Positions 13,048 through 25,803 of a stretch of DNA of 64,000 nucleotides are shown one piece after another. The stretch is taken from contig OX387197.1 of NCBI GenBank assembly GCA_947561715.1, forward strand, positions 27,182,266 to 27,246,265, in the 5' to 3' direction. Source of the stretch: Ascidia mentula. Lineage: Eukaryota; Chordata; Ascidiacea; Phlebobranchia; Ascidiidae. A program made the position numbers and the translations under genes. Within the stretch, counting starts at the first letter, position 1, and each line of letters starts with the position of its first letter. The notes under the pieces were generated by a model. The model made no database searches. It was not told the DNA's origin and worked only from the letters and a program-made list of their open reading frames with translations.

Positions 13048-16000
13048 CTATGTTAAACGACTCGAATCTTTCCGTACTGAAAAACGTCTACACCCGCCCT
13101 TATATTCATCCGCCCTAATATTCATCCGCCTACTTCCTGTGTCTTGAGGAATGAGACTCTCGTCCAGGTAGTGGGAGATTTTATCCAGGTCGTCAGAGGA
13201 GAAACGAACTTTACGCATATCCGCTGGTGGTCCGGAGTAGGTTGGAGGTCTTTGGATTTTGGAACGACGCGCTTTGGCGCCACCACGCGGAACCTTGCAA
13301 CTAGCCGGGAAATTCCCGGTGATGAGACCCTCGGGGATATTCCAGGCCAGGACTTTCAAACCTGAATGAAAAAAAGTAAATTAGAAGCAGATAATGGATT
13401 GTTGCGTCATAATGTCAAAACAACCTTGAAATTCTAGAGTCAGCTCTCGTTAATCCGGACCACTAGTTTCGTTACATAATATCGGTGTAGCGGGGTATAT
13501 GAAATAGGCCAATACATAAAATTCCGCTACTAGAAGATTTATCTGCGATTGCCGAGTTTGCGGATCGGGGTTAGGGTTAACGATACTTCACGATGCGTTG
13601 CATTCATTTCATCATTAAGACAATGCGAGTTTGGGCAAAAGAGATTCGAACTTTTTGATTTGGTCACGCTCCAATTCGTGAACAAATACAACAACAGTTC
13701 ACCTCCTGATACTATAAAGATGTTATCGAACCCTCTTTCAACCATTGTTGTGGCACAAACAGTCGATAACCTTTCATCTTCGTCGTACAGAATAATTATG
13801 CGACCCAGTTGATTTTTCTAACCGAGTTTATATTAGTTAAAGAAAAACAGGCTTTTGGGCAGGACAAAATATTTGGTACAAATTAAAACATAACATAATT
13901 AACAATTTCGTTAACGGTAATTTGCGTTTAAAGTATTATTTATTTGGAAATTATACAGCAGACAGAATCAATATTCCAGTTAACTGTAAGTCACAGTCAA
14001 TCGTTAAATAAGAGTTGTTTGTATTGAAAGGATACAAAGTCGAGAATTTCCCTTGTGAAATTGTTCATCGTACGGGACAACATGGCGATTGGGAAATTCT
14101 TTGCTGGAAAACAACAAGTAATTCTTGATTAAAACGATCGGCACCCACACATATGTGGGATGTGGTGCAAGAAATAACAGATAAAAGCAACGGAGCATTC
14201 TTAATTACAAATTCAGCTGTACGACAAATCAGTCTCCGGTTTCTCATATCTATAGTTTCTGGATAAACTAATTTGTAATTAAATTTTTTGTTAAAACATC
14301 CATCACTTCCATGCAGTTTCCACAATAACTCCACTATTCACACTTTTGACATCTAAAATTACGAAACATAAACCGACCAATAAAGGCTGTGTTCCCAACA
14401 AGCAATTATTATTTTAATCGATCTATAGTTGTTCAGACAGGTGGTTGGTGGGAACGTGAGTCTGAAGCAATCGACCAACCACTAAATCTCATTTGAGTTG
14501 CCATAACAACGCATGTAAAAATGCGACTCAAAGTATATTTACAAAGCTACTGCACCACAAGCACCACAATGCGATGCTTTCATGGTTTCAATTCTCAATG
14601 TTGTTTTCAGTGCACTTATTTCAATTTAAAACATTTTCTGTAACACGTGTCCTAATTTGATTGGTTTGGAACAGAAGATTAATTTCAAGTAAAACACGCA
14701 GTTTATTTACCCCCTATGATGTGGCAGGCGGCGAACTCATCGGCGTCCCTCACATCCAGTAGTAAGTAGGGACAGTCTGTGTACGGGCGGTTTAGGAAGG
14801 GGGTCTCAGGCCGGGCAGGTTGAGGTTTGCTGATATCCCCAATGTCAACTTCACCCATGCCTCGGATTACGCTGAACAAACATTACAGTTTCATAAACTG
14901 GGAAACTATGGATGATTTTCGGTGTAATATTAACTTGGGAGGCAGCAAGCAGTTATCAAATCGCGCAGTTTTTTGAAAACAATAGATTAAACAAAATTTT
15001 AAAGTACATGTTTTTGTTTCTTGTACGTTGGTTAAACATTCATTGGGTTGTTGACTTCCACACGTCACGCATAGTTCGTAACAACAAGAACAAAATGGTT
15101 GTGTCACCTTTGCAGAGAAGAACGCGGTGATTTGTCCTCAACGCCGTCAAAACCGTTCTTGAGTGTGGACCCTCCTGGGCTTGTCGATCTGTTGCTGGAG
15201 TTGTCGTTCAACTCTTCGTTGAGAGTCGTCGAAGAGGCTTCCGACCTCGCAGACGCTTAAAGTTCAACCGCAAAACGTGAGGATGTGAAAGCAACCGGGT
15301 TAGGGGGGGTACACAGGCGCGCTTTTGTTAAGAGAATCGTGGTCACCTGTGAGAATGGCTCTTAACAACGCACAGCTGACAGAACTATTGTTGCTAAGGT
15401 TCATTTGAAAATAAATAAACAATAATTTGGGAGATTGGTTTGGTTGGATTTCCGATCATAAAAACATTTCATAGAGGATAAAGTTAAAAGAAAAATGGAT
15501 TTATAAATTTATGTTAGGACACACAAACAAACGCTGACAAGTTGTAACAACAATATTCATATATGTTTGGATCAGAGTTCACCAATGTGATAAAAGTTTG
15601 TCGGTTATAAAAAACACATCAGTTGTTTCTTATTACATTATTATATTTGAAGAGGTTTTGTGTCCAAAAGTTTGTGGAACTATAAAGATAACCCACCCTG
15701 ACAAAACTCTGAACAAACCAAGAGAGAAAATAGTTTTTACCCAAATCTGCTTCAGAAGTTTCATCTTGCATGGAGATATTGGCAACTTGCAACACCTAAA
15801 AATATCAATGTTTTATTCATTTATCAACACTACAAAGATCAAAAAATTGACACCACAATCAAAAGATTAATTTCTGTTGGTCTAATTATAAGTTTCAAAA
15901 TTAGATTATTTTTTGCCAGACAACAAAAAACACTCTTGAAATTGACACAGGCAGATAAAAACTGCACACATGTTGAAGTAGATGGAGAGGATTTAGCTGG

Positions 16001-18694
16001 TTGAGATTATGGCACTTCTCCACCCTTTGCTCGCATGGCAAAGCAGTCACAAGTGTTGGGATTTGAAATACACCTCATTACAGTGTGTTTTGTCACCAGG
16101 CAGTGTTGTGCTTCACACATCCACTTTCAGGTACTTGGCATTTTTTTTCTTTTGTATCGAGCAGTCATTGTTTACAGTAACTTACGTTTGTGGTTTGGGA
16201 AAAAAATCAATACAGGTGGCCAGGTTTTAAATTTGGCTCCGTTATTATATTGAATGCAAAAAGTATTCGTGAATTTAAATTTGTTTTGAAAACAAATTTG
16301 TCTTTAACACCTCAACTTAAACAACATTACACGCACATAACATTGCACATTGTCAAGCAAGAAACATAAAATTGTTCACTTTACATTCGGCAGGTTGTTA
16401 CATAATGTCATACTTTGTGCAAACAGCATTGTTGCAACTATTCTATGTGGTCAGAATTAAAAACATTGCGATTTTGTTTTTGGTTCACACACATTAGCAG
16501 GGTTTGCACAAGTGAGAACAGAAACCAAAATAGCTTCCAAGGTAATAGGAGGTCTCTAACAATGGGACTGAGCGAAGATATCATGTACATTAACACTTGT
16601 TGGCGGTCGTTCAAGCAGCTAATGGTATTTGGTGCCATATAAGGTTACAAGGGGTGTGCTTGTTGGACCAACCTACATCAGATACAAGGAAAACTATGCT
16701 CTAAGTTTGTTACATGCAAACCTTATTTAAAAAGCAATGCCCAAGGTTGTTAGTGCCTAAAACCAATTACTCAAAAAACATTAAAAGCTCCCACGCCCCA
16801 CTTTCTGTATGTAATAATTTGAACCCCAGTATTATAAAAAAAGACATCATACCAGCTGAGCAAGTGTGGTTGCTTTCATGCGCTTGAAAAGTTCATCTTT
16901 TTTGTATCGGTAATCTGAAAAGCAAATGCCATTATTTGAATAAACTCACAATATTTTCAAGTTTTCAAGTCATAAAATATTTTGGTGTCAAATAGAATAG
17001 ACCTTAACAGACTCAAAAACATTACTAGGATAATTAATCAAAATCGTTCTTCTGGCACTTAAGTTTTTGAAGTTATTTATTCGAAACCGACGTTTCGTCT
17101 GCCATCCGGCGAGAATTCCTCAGGGTTATGACATCATATTGCATCAAGCGCATAAACACTAAAATGGCAGACGAAACGTCGGTTTTGAATAAATAACTTC
17201 AAAAACTTAAGTGCCAGAAGAACGATTTTGAATAATTAGTATGCCTGGCAGCAAAAATAGCAGTATATTGCTAGGATAGTACGCCAATACATTTAACAAT
17301 GAAACTTTATTTTCACAGATGAATTGTGTCAATATTGCCAGTAAGGCCACACCTATACATCATGTATTTGTTAGTTGTAACCATCGGCAACGCACCATGT
17401 CTGTCTGTCCAATTGACACGAAGTAATCTGCTTGAAGTGGATCGCATATTAGCCATGACCAAGAAAATGAAAACACAATTGACGCTCTAATCTGATCAAT
17501 AATTTATGAATTTCTCCTTTGTTAAAATGCCAGACCTTTTGTGTGAGGCAGTTTTAGATCTTGTCTGACACAACAAATATCAACATAATAAAACTGTAAT
17601 GCTCTATATGTGGTGTGGATCAATTGGAACAAAGTTTGGCCAGCTTCAATAAAAACCTTCAAGAACTCAAAACAACTCAAACAAATACATCTGGCGATTA
17701 TATTAAACTCTCATCTTCTGCTTCTACATATAACAAGTCCAGCTAAGCACCCTATCAGCTGTGAGGAATGTTGCCAAAACAAGTCTAGATGAGTTGATTT
17801 TCATTCCCTCTGCCCTTGACAGTACTTAAGTGCTTGAAAGAGATTGGCAAGCTGTCTCACACAGCCAGGATTTCAGTGATATATTTTGGCACACAAGAAT
17901 AATGAATGTGTTATTTTGCTTTATGTAGCTCAACAATTGGTAATGTTTAATCTTGCCTGGCACTCTGAATAGGTTGGAAAAAGTGTGCAGATCCCAGACT
18001 AGCAAAACAATTTATTATTGCGGTGTGGGGGTCAATAAGCTGAAAGCTTACACCATTAACCAACTTTACGCGGTTTATACAGTGCTTAAATCCATGCTAT
18101 AACAACAAACTGTGGCATACAATGACCAGGGCATGAGTGATTCTGACATTTTGCCTATTCAATCTTATTTGTCACATAGGCATACAAATGGTTTGTCATG
18201 TGAGTCTTTGTGTCTCCACTAACAAAACAAACTGCTATGACACTTTGTTGGTAAATTTAAAGGAATTTGAGTAATTTTTAAGTGATTAAATTATTCTTTT
18301 AAAACTGCCTCAATATTTGTAACATGGCAAATATTTAATACTTACTAGTTTGAATATCTTCAATTCTTTTCATTTGTCTGGTTATGCTTGACCCTGTAAA
18401 CAAATAACAATATGATATTTTGAAACTTGTGATTTAAAATATATGAACTTAAAAACAATCCAAGTCCACTTTGTAGTTAATAATGTCCTCATCACTGAAG
18501 AATAAATATTGGGATTTTGTTACAAACCTGTGTCAACTCTTGGTTGCACTGATGAGTATTTTCCACTGGACGGAATTCGTCTTTGTAAAATCTAGATTGC
18601 AAAACTACAAGTTAAATAAAAAATAACAAAAACTTTGGACAATTGTTGGACTTTTACTTGCCTTCGCATCTCCTATTCCTCCATTCCTTGACAT
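13048..18694 (-). CDS. CEP41: Centrosomal protein of 41 kDa (CEP41), rhodanese-like domain
   Basis: Centriole and basal-body protein needed for tubulin polyglutamylation in cilia (Joubert syndrome 15 gene in man). Ten coding exons on the minus strand: 18662-18694, 18528-18591, 18346-18393, 16853-16914, 15741-15795, 15108-15255, 14711-14871, 14036-14103, 13703-13817, 13048-13361; every phase matches, 355 residues (human 373, from memory). N-terminal landmarks: [18 protein letters not shown], then [21 protein letters not shown]. The rhodanese-like domain runs from about residue 170 to 265: [83 protein letters not shown]. The loop that carries the catalytic cysteine in true rhodaneses reads YDEDER here, so sulfurtransferase activity is not expected, as in the human protein. 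Intron 1 uses a GC donor (AAG|GCAAGT). Intron 3 contains a foldback element. The large introns 3 and 4 otherwise show nothing. Confidence 0.95.
17031..17238. mobile_element. Foldback/MITE-like element with 75-bp inverted arms
   Basis: The left arm 17031-17105 and right arm 17164-17238 are reverse complements over 75 bp with two mismatches, around a 58-bp centre. The arms contain the strings CTTCTGGCACTTAAG and GACGTTTCGTCTGCCAT. No coding capacity, so a non-autonomous DNA element that would form a hairpin in RNA. It sits in intron 3 of CEP41. The ends are AT-rich (taatta), making a target-site duplication hard to define. Near-identity of the arms suggests recent insertion or strong pairing constraint. 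Confidence 0.8.
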
Positions 18695-20069
18695 TTTGAA
18701 TGAGTTTATGTTTACAACTTTTTATTTTAACTTCAAATACAGATTGAGTTTAGTATGCTAAGTGATAAAATCATCAACCTTTAAAAAGCATTGTATATAA
18801 ATTTTATGTTACAAGTGTAAAAAATAAAATAATTCATGATGAAAAATGATTTTACTATTTTATTGTATTGATCATTGACGACTGACTTAAAATATGAGCA
18901 CCTAATGTAAAATTTACTGAGAAAATCTTGGTAAGATACATAACAAAACCCTTAACATCCTCGATATTTTTACTTGGCTACCATAAAATGAATTGTCAAA
19001 CCTTGTTAATCCGGACTACATGGAATCTTCGCACAATATCAATTTAGCAGGATATTTAGAATAAATTCGAAAATGTAAAGGGTGAAATGTATGGTAAGGA
19101 ATCAATTTCCATGTGTTTTGAGTTAAGAGGGTTTGGATTAATGAGGTCTAACTTTACTTTTTGTCAAAGAATCCAGCCCACAGCAAACTGTGGTAACCTT
19201 TTTCACACCACAAGGCAAGCTTATTTCTTGTACGCTATCTTACAAATATTTTAAATCCATTTTTTCCTGATAGCTAGCATCAGCTCAGCTTGTACATCAA
19301 CACAAGTGAAATATTTCAATCCCCTCTTTTTAAACCACACAATAGAAAACAACTGAAGTGAAGAAACAACTTCGCATTTCAAAACACAAGCCAGTCACAT
19401 TCACTTTACAGGCTAACACTAAATAACAACGTTTTAAATCTTTGATGCTACCGGAAGAACTTCAACAACAAACGTGCTACACAGTAGACACAAAGCTTAG
19501 TCGGCGCTTTAACGTTCCAACCAACTTGTAACATAGCGTTAGTTTCAAATATGCCGGTGTTTGAACGTTGTCAACAAACAACAGTTACAAGGAATTTCGC
19601 CACTAGCGGAGCAAGAGATATTTCGCATTCGAAGTTTTGTATTTTTCTATTTGATTCATGTTGAATAAAATTATGACATATTTCACACAGTACTGGAAAA
19701 TATTTCTCTGGTAAAATACTAATTTTTGTTCTTTGGGATTTTTCATTCCTTTGCATTCCGAAAAAATCTAAATATGCGGGCACATTTTCACTCCCTCAAA
19801 ATAATGACTCACACACCAAAGGCTGTTTACAAACGAACTCTCTTCCAATCAGAGTGACTCTTTTGACCTCCTTAAAAATGCAGCGGAAGTGGCTACGCAT
19901 AGTTAGGTCAACCAATTTTGACCATACCATTCCACAGCCACATACAACACCTTCCGGTAGTTGATTGGACATTATTATGTTATCACCCTTTTAATCACCA
20001 ACCAAGCATAGTCGATTGTTTTATTTCATAAATCGCAAAACCAAAATAAATACAACATTGTAGTTTTGT
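18695..20069. other. Intergenic region between CEP41 and ATP5MK
   Basis: This holds the CEP41 5' UTR/promoter and the 3' UTR of ATP5MK, both on the minus strand. It is AT-rich. No further open frame with family resemblance, RNA gene or repeat was recognised. Confidence 0.5.
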
Positions 20070-20483
20070 TCACTCCTTGGTAATTTCCTTCTTCTTTCCT
20101 CTCCGTACCATGTAACCTATTCCAAATGCTGCTAATCCAAGGGAAAACACAACAGTCTGAAACACAAGGAAAAATAATAGTGCATCGTATTTATATCTAC
20201 CTATCAACCTCAACCACCAAACAGCAAAATAACCTAATGTAAAACCAACATCCTAACCAGGCAAAGGTACATTTTTTTAAAAGCTACAAGACATGCATTT
20301 TTAACATTGAATTCCAAAAGAAACTAATCGATATTACATTAATTAACTTTGCTGATTGACTGTAGTAGTAATCAACACATAACAATATAAACTTACGTTC
20401 AACCTCCCTTTGAGAGTATACGAATTGAAATATTTTGAGATTCCAGTTAGTTTGAACGGTGGTTCAACGTCACCTGTACCCAT
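20070..20483 (-). CDS. ATP5MK: ATP synthase membrane subunit K (DAPIT/USMG5)
   Basis: Small accessory subunit of mitochondrial F-type ATP synthase, single-pass in the inner membrane, involved in dimer stability. Two coding exons on the minus strand, 20397-20483 (29 codons) and 20070-20156 (28 codons plus stop), phase 0 junction: 57 residues (human DAPIT 58). The matching core is LTGISKYFNSYTLKGRLN, against human FTGIKKYFNSYTLTGRMN, with the intron exactly after this block. Exon 2 encodes one hydrophobic segment (TVVFSLGLAAFGIGYMV) and a basic tail. The start is fixed by a good context (aagATGG). A strong donor-like site on the minus strand near 21190 (ccttg|gtaagt) could end a non-coding 5' exon. 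Easily missed because each exon is under 90 bp. Confidence 0.93.
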
Positions 20484-23400
20484 CTTGCAATTTTCTTCCG
20501 ACTTCCAGATGACGGTTCTGCAGAAAATGAAGATGAATTTTAATACAATCTCTAATGTTGCCTGGTAACTTGGTTATTGGAACAACACACCCCAAAACTG
20601 TAAAACTGTGGAGAAACCTTGGGTGTTGATTACAATTTGCAAGTGAAACACCACACACATCTCATGTGTAGCATGATCTGGTGGGTTTGCTGATTCGGTA
20701 TGTTACAGTGTAAATTAATTTAGTGTATTATATTTTGCTATTTATATATAACAAATTATTTCCATACTTATAGACTTAATTGTATCACATGTCAAGACAT
20801 ATTACTCTTTCTTCACATTAGCTTTCATTATTCATTTTGTGTTTATCCCGTTTTATTAAATATTGTGTTGTATAGAAAGTTGATTAGACCTTATTGGAAG
20901 TCCAACAACACTAAAAACCGATGGGTCATATGTTCTACTAGTTCTACTTTGTTACATGGTATAATTTTTTCGTTTGGACGAAAAAAACTGTTGTCAGTAC
21001 AACACAATAGTTGGGGGTTTAGTTGCCATAGTGTGTTTGCAATTTTTAATTCGTATCGAATAAAGTATAGAAATGCTAACTACTGAAAAGCTTAAAAAAT
21101 AAATGTAAAGACAATAAAACTGCGGAATTTGTTTCAACGTAAGATAACTTTCTACATTCATAAGATTAATTTAAATTGCGAACAACTTACCAAGGAAAAG
21201 AAGAAACTACAACAAGAAAGTCACCTTCGAAAAATACTTGAAAAATTACGAACAATGCTGGTGATATTTTGTACTTTAACGTACCTCACGCAGTAACAAT
21301 TTATATATTTTCGAAATGTCTTGCCCTTAAAGCAATTTTGTTTATTTTGGCACATAAACAAAAGTATTGGATACATTGCAATATTTTGCAATTATTTTTG
21401 CAAGTATTTATAATTGAAAAAACCTACAAGTTTGGATGTTCCAAAACCACTAAATTATTTCGCAAACGGCCTCTACTTGCAACAAACTAACCACACTGCA
21501 TTACTCCTAAAATGTCTAAAAAATGCATTTTGAAGTGTAATGCTCTGGATACGAGATTAGACTGCAAAATCCCTTGCAATGCGGTGATCCCTCCCTGTCA
21601 TGCAAGAACTTTCAAAACTCTGCGTTGCGTGATGACTGTGGTAGTGATGTCTAAATGTGAAGATCGCCTGGCAAGTTTTGCGCTTGCGCACCGGTAAAGC
21701 TTGATCACTATACACCCCTTCTAGATTCCACGATAGCTGCAAACGCCAATAAGGATCTGGGCAGTGGGGCCATTTTGCTTTGTCGTTCGATTGCATGAAA
21801 CACTTCTGCGTTGAATATACTTCATGCACATGAACAATGAAAGCGAGTTAAACACAAGCTTTTTGTTGTGGTTAAAGCCATTGAGAAAATAACCCCGGTA
21901 ACAACGCAAAATTGCCCATCATCGTCATGCGGAGAGATAAGGGAACAAGACGGCACATTGTGCAACGGAGGAAAAGCCTTTCTAAATATATTTGACACGC
22001 CTTAATGGCATTTTTGGCATTATCCAAACCGGCACGTTCATAAAGAGAATGTACTTGCCCGGCCAGTGTCAAAATTTTGTGCAATATAATGCGCGTATTT
22101 GGTTTGAAATAAAATATATCTAGAATTGCACAGATTATATTTTTAAAGCAATTCTCTAAATAAAACATAAGTTGTTTTCGGCGTCAAATATTTTCGAGTT
22201 TTAAATGAGACCGCAAGATGGCGGAAGAAGCGCAAGCAATGGCATTGTGTCCTCCCTCTGTAAATACGGAGTTAGGAAGGGCACGATGACGATTGGTTTC
22301 TGTTCCGCCTGTGTTGAGATTTTATATTAAATAAAGCACTTGACTTAAAGACTGGCAATATTTTTATTTTTAAAAAGTACTTTCCCAATTTAAACCAATC
22401 TCTCTGCAAGAATATTTTTTATTCATTCCTTTAGAAGAAATTTCAATTTTATCGTTCTGTGAACCGAATTAAATTCCATACGATCATGGTTGAATGCATT
22501 TCAATGCAGAAAGCTTCAAATAACAAAGTTGCAAATAACATAAAATTCTCTAAAATAAATCCACGACACGTTGCACTAATGAATTGTTTGCGATCACTAC
22601 ATCCCCAGCACGAAATAAAGTGCAGATTATATAAGACAACATCACCCACGATTTCCGATCAACCGACCGATAAATTGGGATCGTGTCTCTCCTCACGACG
22701 TCGCGTTGCGCGGAGTTTGACATTTTGTTTGGGGTCAAGCCTTAATCTCCTATTAGCAGTAAAGAGAAGTAAAAAAATCAATGTAAGGCGAAGGGTGACG
22801 ACCTGCACTGTTCCGTGAATGATGAATTCGGACAAAATGGCTGAAGGACCGTCAGCGACCGACGACCACTTTGCTGCCTTATGGCTTACCGCAGACAATG
22901 CGTCTAGCGCTGCGGCGTCTTCCGTGTAGCCGATTATCCACTAAATCCGATCTCGATGCCCGTAGCGGGCGCCGTAAACAGTGTGATAAGCGTTTGATCA
23001 AACGCAATTTCCATCCGCGCGCGAGCGACCTCGGACAATCGGGACAAGAAGATTCTTGTTCGCTAATATCGGCAATTATCGCGTGCGCGGCGCGAAGAGT
23101 TCGGGCTGCAACGAGCTCGCTTCCATCGACTTGTAAACAAATAAACAAACTAAGGCCTTCCGCTCTGTGGAGCACAATCGAACCATTGAAGGCAGGAACC
23201 TGTGAGAGAATCCGGTATCTTCCGAGCCATCTGTGCTGCTTCTTCACCGGCCACCAGCAGTCTGTGCTGATGCCAAGGTTTTCTGGATGTCGATAATTTT
23301 ATTTATTATAAAATCGGATAAGATTTCTATCTTCGTTTACGATTTCTGTTTATGCGTGAATCATGTTCTGATGGCTCTCATGAGTTTGATAAATGGGTTT

Positions 23401-24794
23401 TAGTCCAACCAAGCAACGCGCCACCGTGAACCTGGTGATAAACCTATAAACGTATAAAGACACGATTCTGCATGACATAATCGTAAAAAAAACCTTTTTG
23501 CGTCTCACCGATACGATTTTATTTGTGCAAACAATAGAGGAAATAATGTTGTTACTGAGCTGCAGACATGGCCACCGTTTCAAACTACCAGTGTTTTGAT
23601 TATACTTGATTTTTGTGACGCGGAACCTGACGACACAATTGCATTCAGTATTTTCGGATTGCGCCTAGTTTGGCGCCACGTGATTTTATTGTGGCTGTAG
23701 AGTCATCACAAAGTGGAAGTCTTGCTCTGCTATTTAGCTGACGAGATTGTTAGAAGTCACCAAGCTGCACTGTTGAAACCAAGTAGGTCGAAAGCATGTC
23801 TGTGGCTCACTTTAAAAAATTATTCAAAACACTAAATCACATTGTTGAATATTGATTGCAAAATGGGTCGGGATGAAAATATATCTTGGAGAGGTTTCCA
23901 CCTGCACAAAAGTCCAAATATCGAAAATTAAATACTGCTTTACCGATGTTTGCCGCAACAACGCCACGCCTTGTAGGGAATATAAACAAGTTGCTAACCT
24001 CGGCAATATTAAATTACCACCAATTAATGTAAAATTAATTCAAACTCGTTGTGTTTTACGCGGACGGAATTCTGGTTCGTAAAGAGCAAAAAAATTGCCT
24101 TCGCGGAACAAATGATCTTTGTCAGGGTTTCTCGGTGATTTTTGGGCATCCGCCCAAATTTGGGTCAAGTTTTGTTTGCGTTTAAAAGTTTTTGCTGTAA
24201 TCCGGGAGATTTTTGCAATTGTGTTTTAGTGGAAATTTCGATGCCTTTCTAGTAAACTGACCAAAATCATTGAAACAGATTTTCGAAGTCATTTATATTC
24301 CTCTTTTAATAATTAATACCCTGACCTTAAAAATCCAATAAAACAATAAAGTCCTTGTTAAACTTTTTCAGAAGTAACATAAGTGCAATTGATTTATTAA
24401 AAGCGCCTCGTTCAAACTTCGTATTCTCGCTGGAACGTTCATAAAAATATAAATAAAATCTTGAAAAACTTGTGCACAAGAAGACGAGAGAACGGACATT
24501 AAACGAATGGAACTCAGAAATGGATGAAATGAACAGAAAGGAAATACGGCAAGGTGGTAGCTCGGAAAAAGGAGAAGAAATGCTCCTCGAAATGCATTGT
24601 TCACGAATCAGAGCAAGGTTTAAATTTAATTTTTTTTTTAGGTGTGTTTTTTCAGTAGTTTTGCATTATCTGTTTTAAGATCGCAATTAAAAAAATGCAA
24701 AAAAAGCTGGGGAAGCATCTTAGGAGGATGAAAAAACGCCATAAACCTCAGGCAGTCTGTGGCGCTCTGACGAAAATATGTCGAATTTTTCATA
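20484..24794. other. Gene-poor region with a CpG-rich island
   Basis: About 4.3 kb with no gene I can support. Two short start-like contexts occur on the plus strand: an ATG at 22218 (aagATGGCGGAAGAAGCG, 23 codons before a stop, with a possible donor at the Ser codon) and one at 22819 (36 codons). Around 22650-23290 GC and CpG content rise sharply above the surroundings, suggesting a promoter or first exon. Long open frames on both strands of the island resemble no family I know, and they overlap each other, as expected by chance in GC-rich DNA. Confidence 0.4.
22650..23290. promoter_or_regulatory. GC- and CpG-rich island, possible promoter or first exon
   Basis: In this AT-rich window the stretch stands out for its many CpG dinucleotides (ggcgccgta, cgcgcgcgagcgacctcgg, cgcgtgcgcggcgcg). 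A plus-strand frame at 22819-22929 begins MMNSDKMAEGPSATDD and reads 36 alanine/serine-rich residues before a stop at 22927-22929. Downstream exons were not found within 2 kb, so the frame is unproven. The island could also be an exon or promoter of a minus-strand transcript. Composition is the only firm observation. Confidence 0.3.
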
Positions 24795-25554
24795 TTACGA
24801 CGAGGTCGGCAAGTCATAAAAGCAACTGAATCTGATCCCTGTTGTAACTCGGGCGTTAACATCCCGGCAGAGTTTCCCGACTTCGCGTTTCAGGTTTCTG
24901 TAGGTTAAATGCTTTGTAGCCGGGGTGTTCATGACCTCCGCGGACGCAAGTTTTTTTTCCGACTGAACTCTCATCTGCAGACCCTTGCTGATCGGCACTA
25001 GGTAGGTGAACCCCCCGTTTAGAGACTCATTGTCATGTCCGTTCAAATGCTCCTGGCGAAGCTGCATTTCCTTTTGGACATGATGAACCACATTGGGGTC
25101 AACGATCCGCCTGTGCAGAGACGAAGACTTCCTTGCTGCCACCTGATGGTCTTGTTGCTGGTCCAGTTCAATACGAAGAGCGACCCTGTTGGTCGGGTCT
25201 GGGCCAGGGTTTGTCAGAATCTTGATAAGTTGAAGTCGGTTGTACATCGCTTCCAACTCACGCCTTCTACGGTGGATGGAGTCGTGGCGGTACGACTGAC
25301 GTTTACTACAAGGAAAAATACTCCGGTCAGTTTTGGTCGAAACACGTGGTTTCAAAAGTTTTTATTGACAAGCGTTCACACACAAAAAAAAAACACTTGT
25401 ATTTCGCACGCAAAATTACTACACAAATGAACAATAAACATGAAAATGTTATTTGTTAAACTCACCTAATGCTGCGGGCGCAGGTCTGGGTGCAGAATAA
25501 CAGAAGCAACGAAGCAGCAGAAAAGAGAAACAACTTCATCATGTTATCGTGCAT
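24795..25554 (-). CDS. Predicted secreted protein of unknown family, 199 residues
   Basis: Family not recognised. Two coding exons on the minus strand, 25466-25554 and 24795-25305, junction in phase (AG|T). An untranslated first exon probably lies at 25680 to about 25770, with donor acg|gtaagag and acceptor tttcag directly before the ATG. The protein starts MHDNMMKLFLFSAASLLLLF, a clear signal peptide with likely cleavage near residue 26. A basic KR follows at 31-32, RRRR at 42-45, RR at 95-96 and KR at 169-170, so it may be a prohormone. The mature part has only two cysteines (176 and 191, ..KLCRDVN..FSCFYD..), an N-glycosylation sequon NES near 122, and a central helical charged region. Exon 1 encodes just the leader, a common layout for secreted peptides. 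The TATA box at 25797-25803 and leader make it a real gene; the function is open (cytokine, neuropeptide precursor or matrix protein). Confidence 0.75.
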
Positions 25555-25796
25555 CTGAAATTAACATCAATTCTGAGTTAAATCAAAGCAACATTAATGT
25601 TTTGTATATCGTTTATTTTATGCAAACAGTTTGAATAATTACGACGTAAATTAGTAAAACTCAAATATTCATCTCTTACCGTTTTGTAGATATATTGGAT
25701 GAAATGGTAGCGATGGGTTTTTCGTTCGTCTGGATTTCACTTTACTCAACCACAGCTTCGAGTAACTTGACGACGGAACACATCGCGTTGTGACGT

Positions 25797-25803
25797 TTTA
25801 TAT
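25797..25803 (-). promoter_or_regulatory. TATA box of the secreted-protein gene
   Basis: On the minus strand the sequence reads ATATAAAAC, about 30 bp upstream of a plausible transcription start near 25770 and ~120 bp upstream of the predicted 5' UTR donor at 25679. TATA-driven expression fits a tissue-restricted or inducible secreted product. Confidence 0.55.

Noticed and set aside
22871-23296. Plus-strand frame of 141 codons overlapping a minus-strand frame of 122 codons
   Set aside because: Both lie in the CpG-rich island, where stop codons are rare by composition; arginine-rich translations on both strands match nothing.
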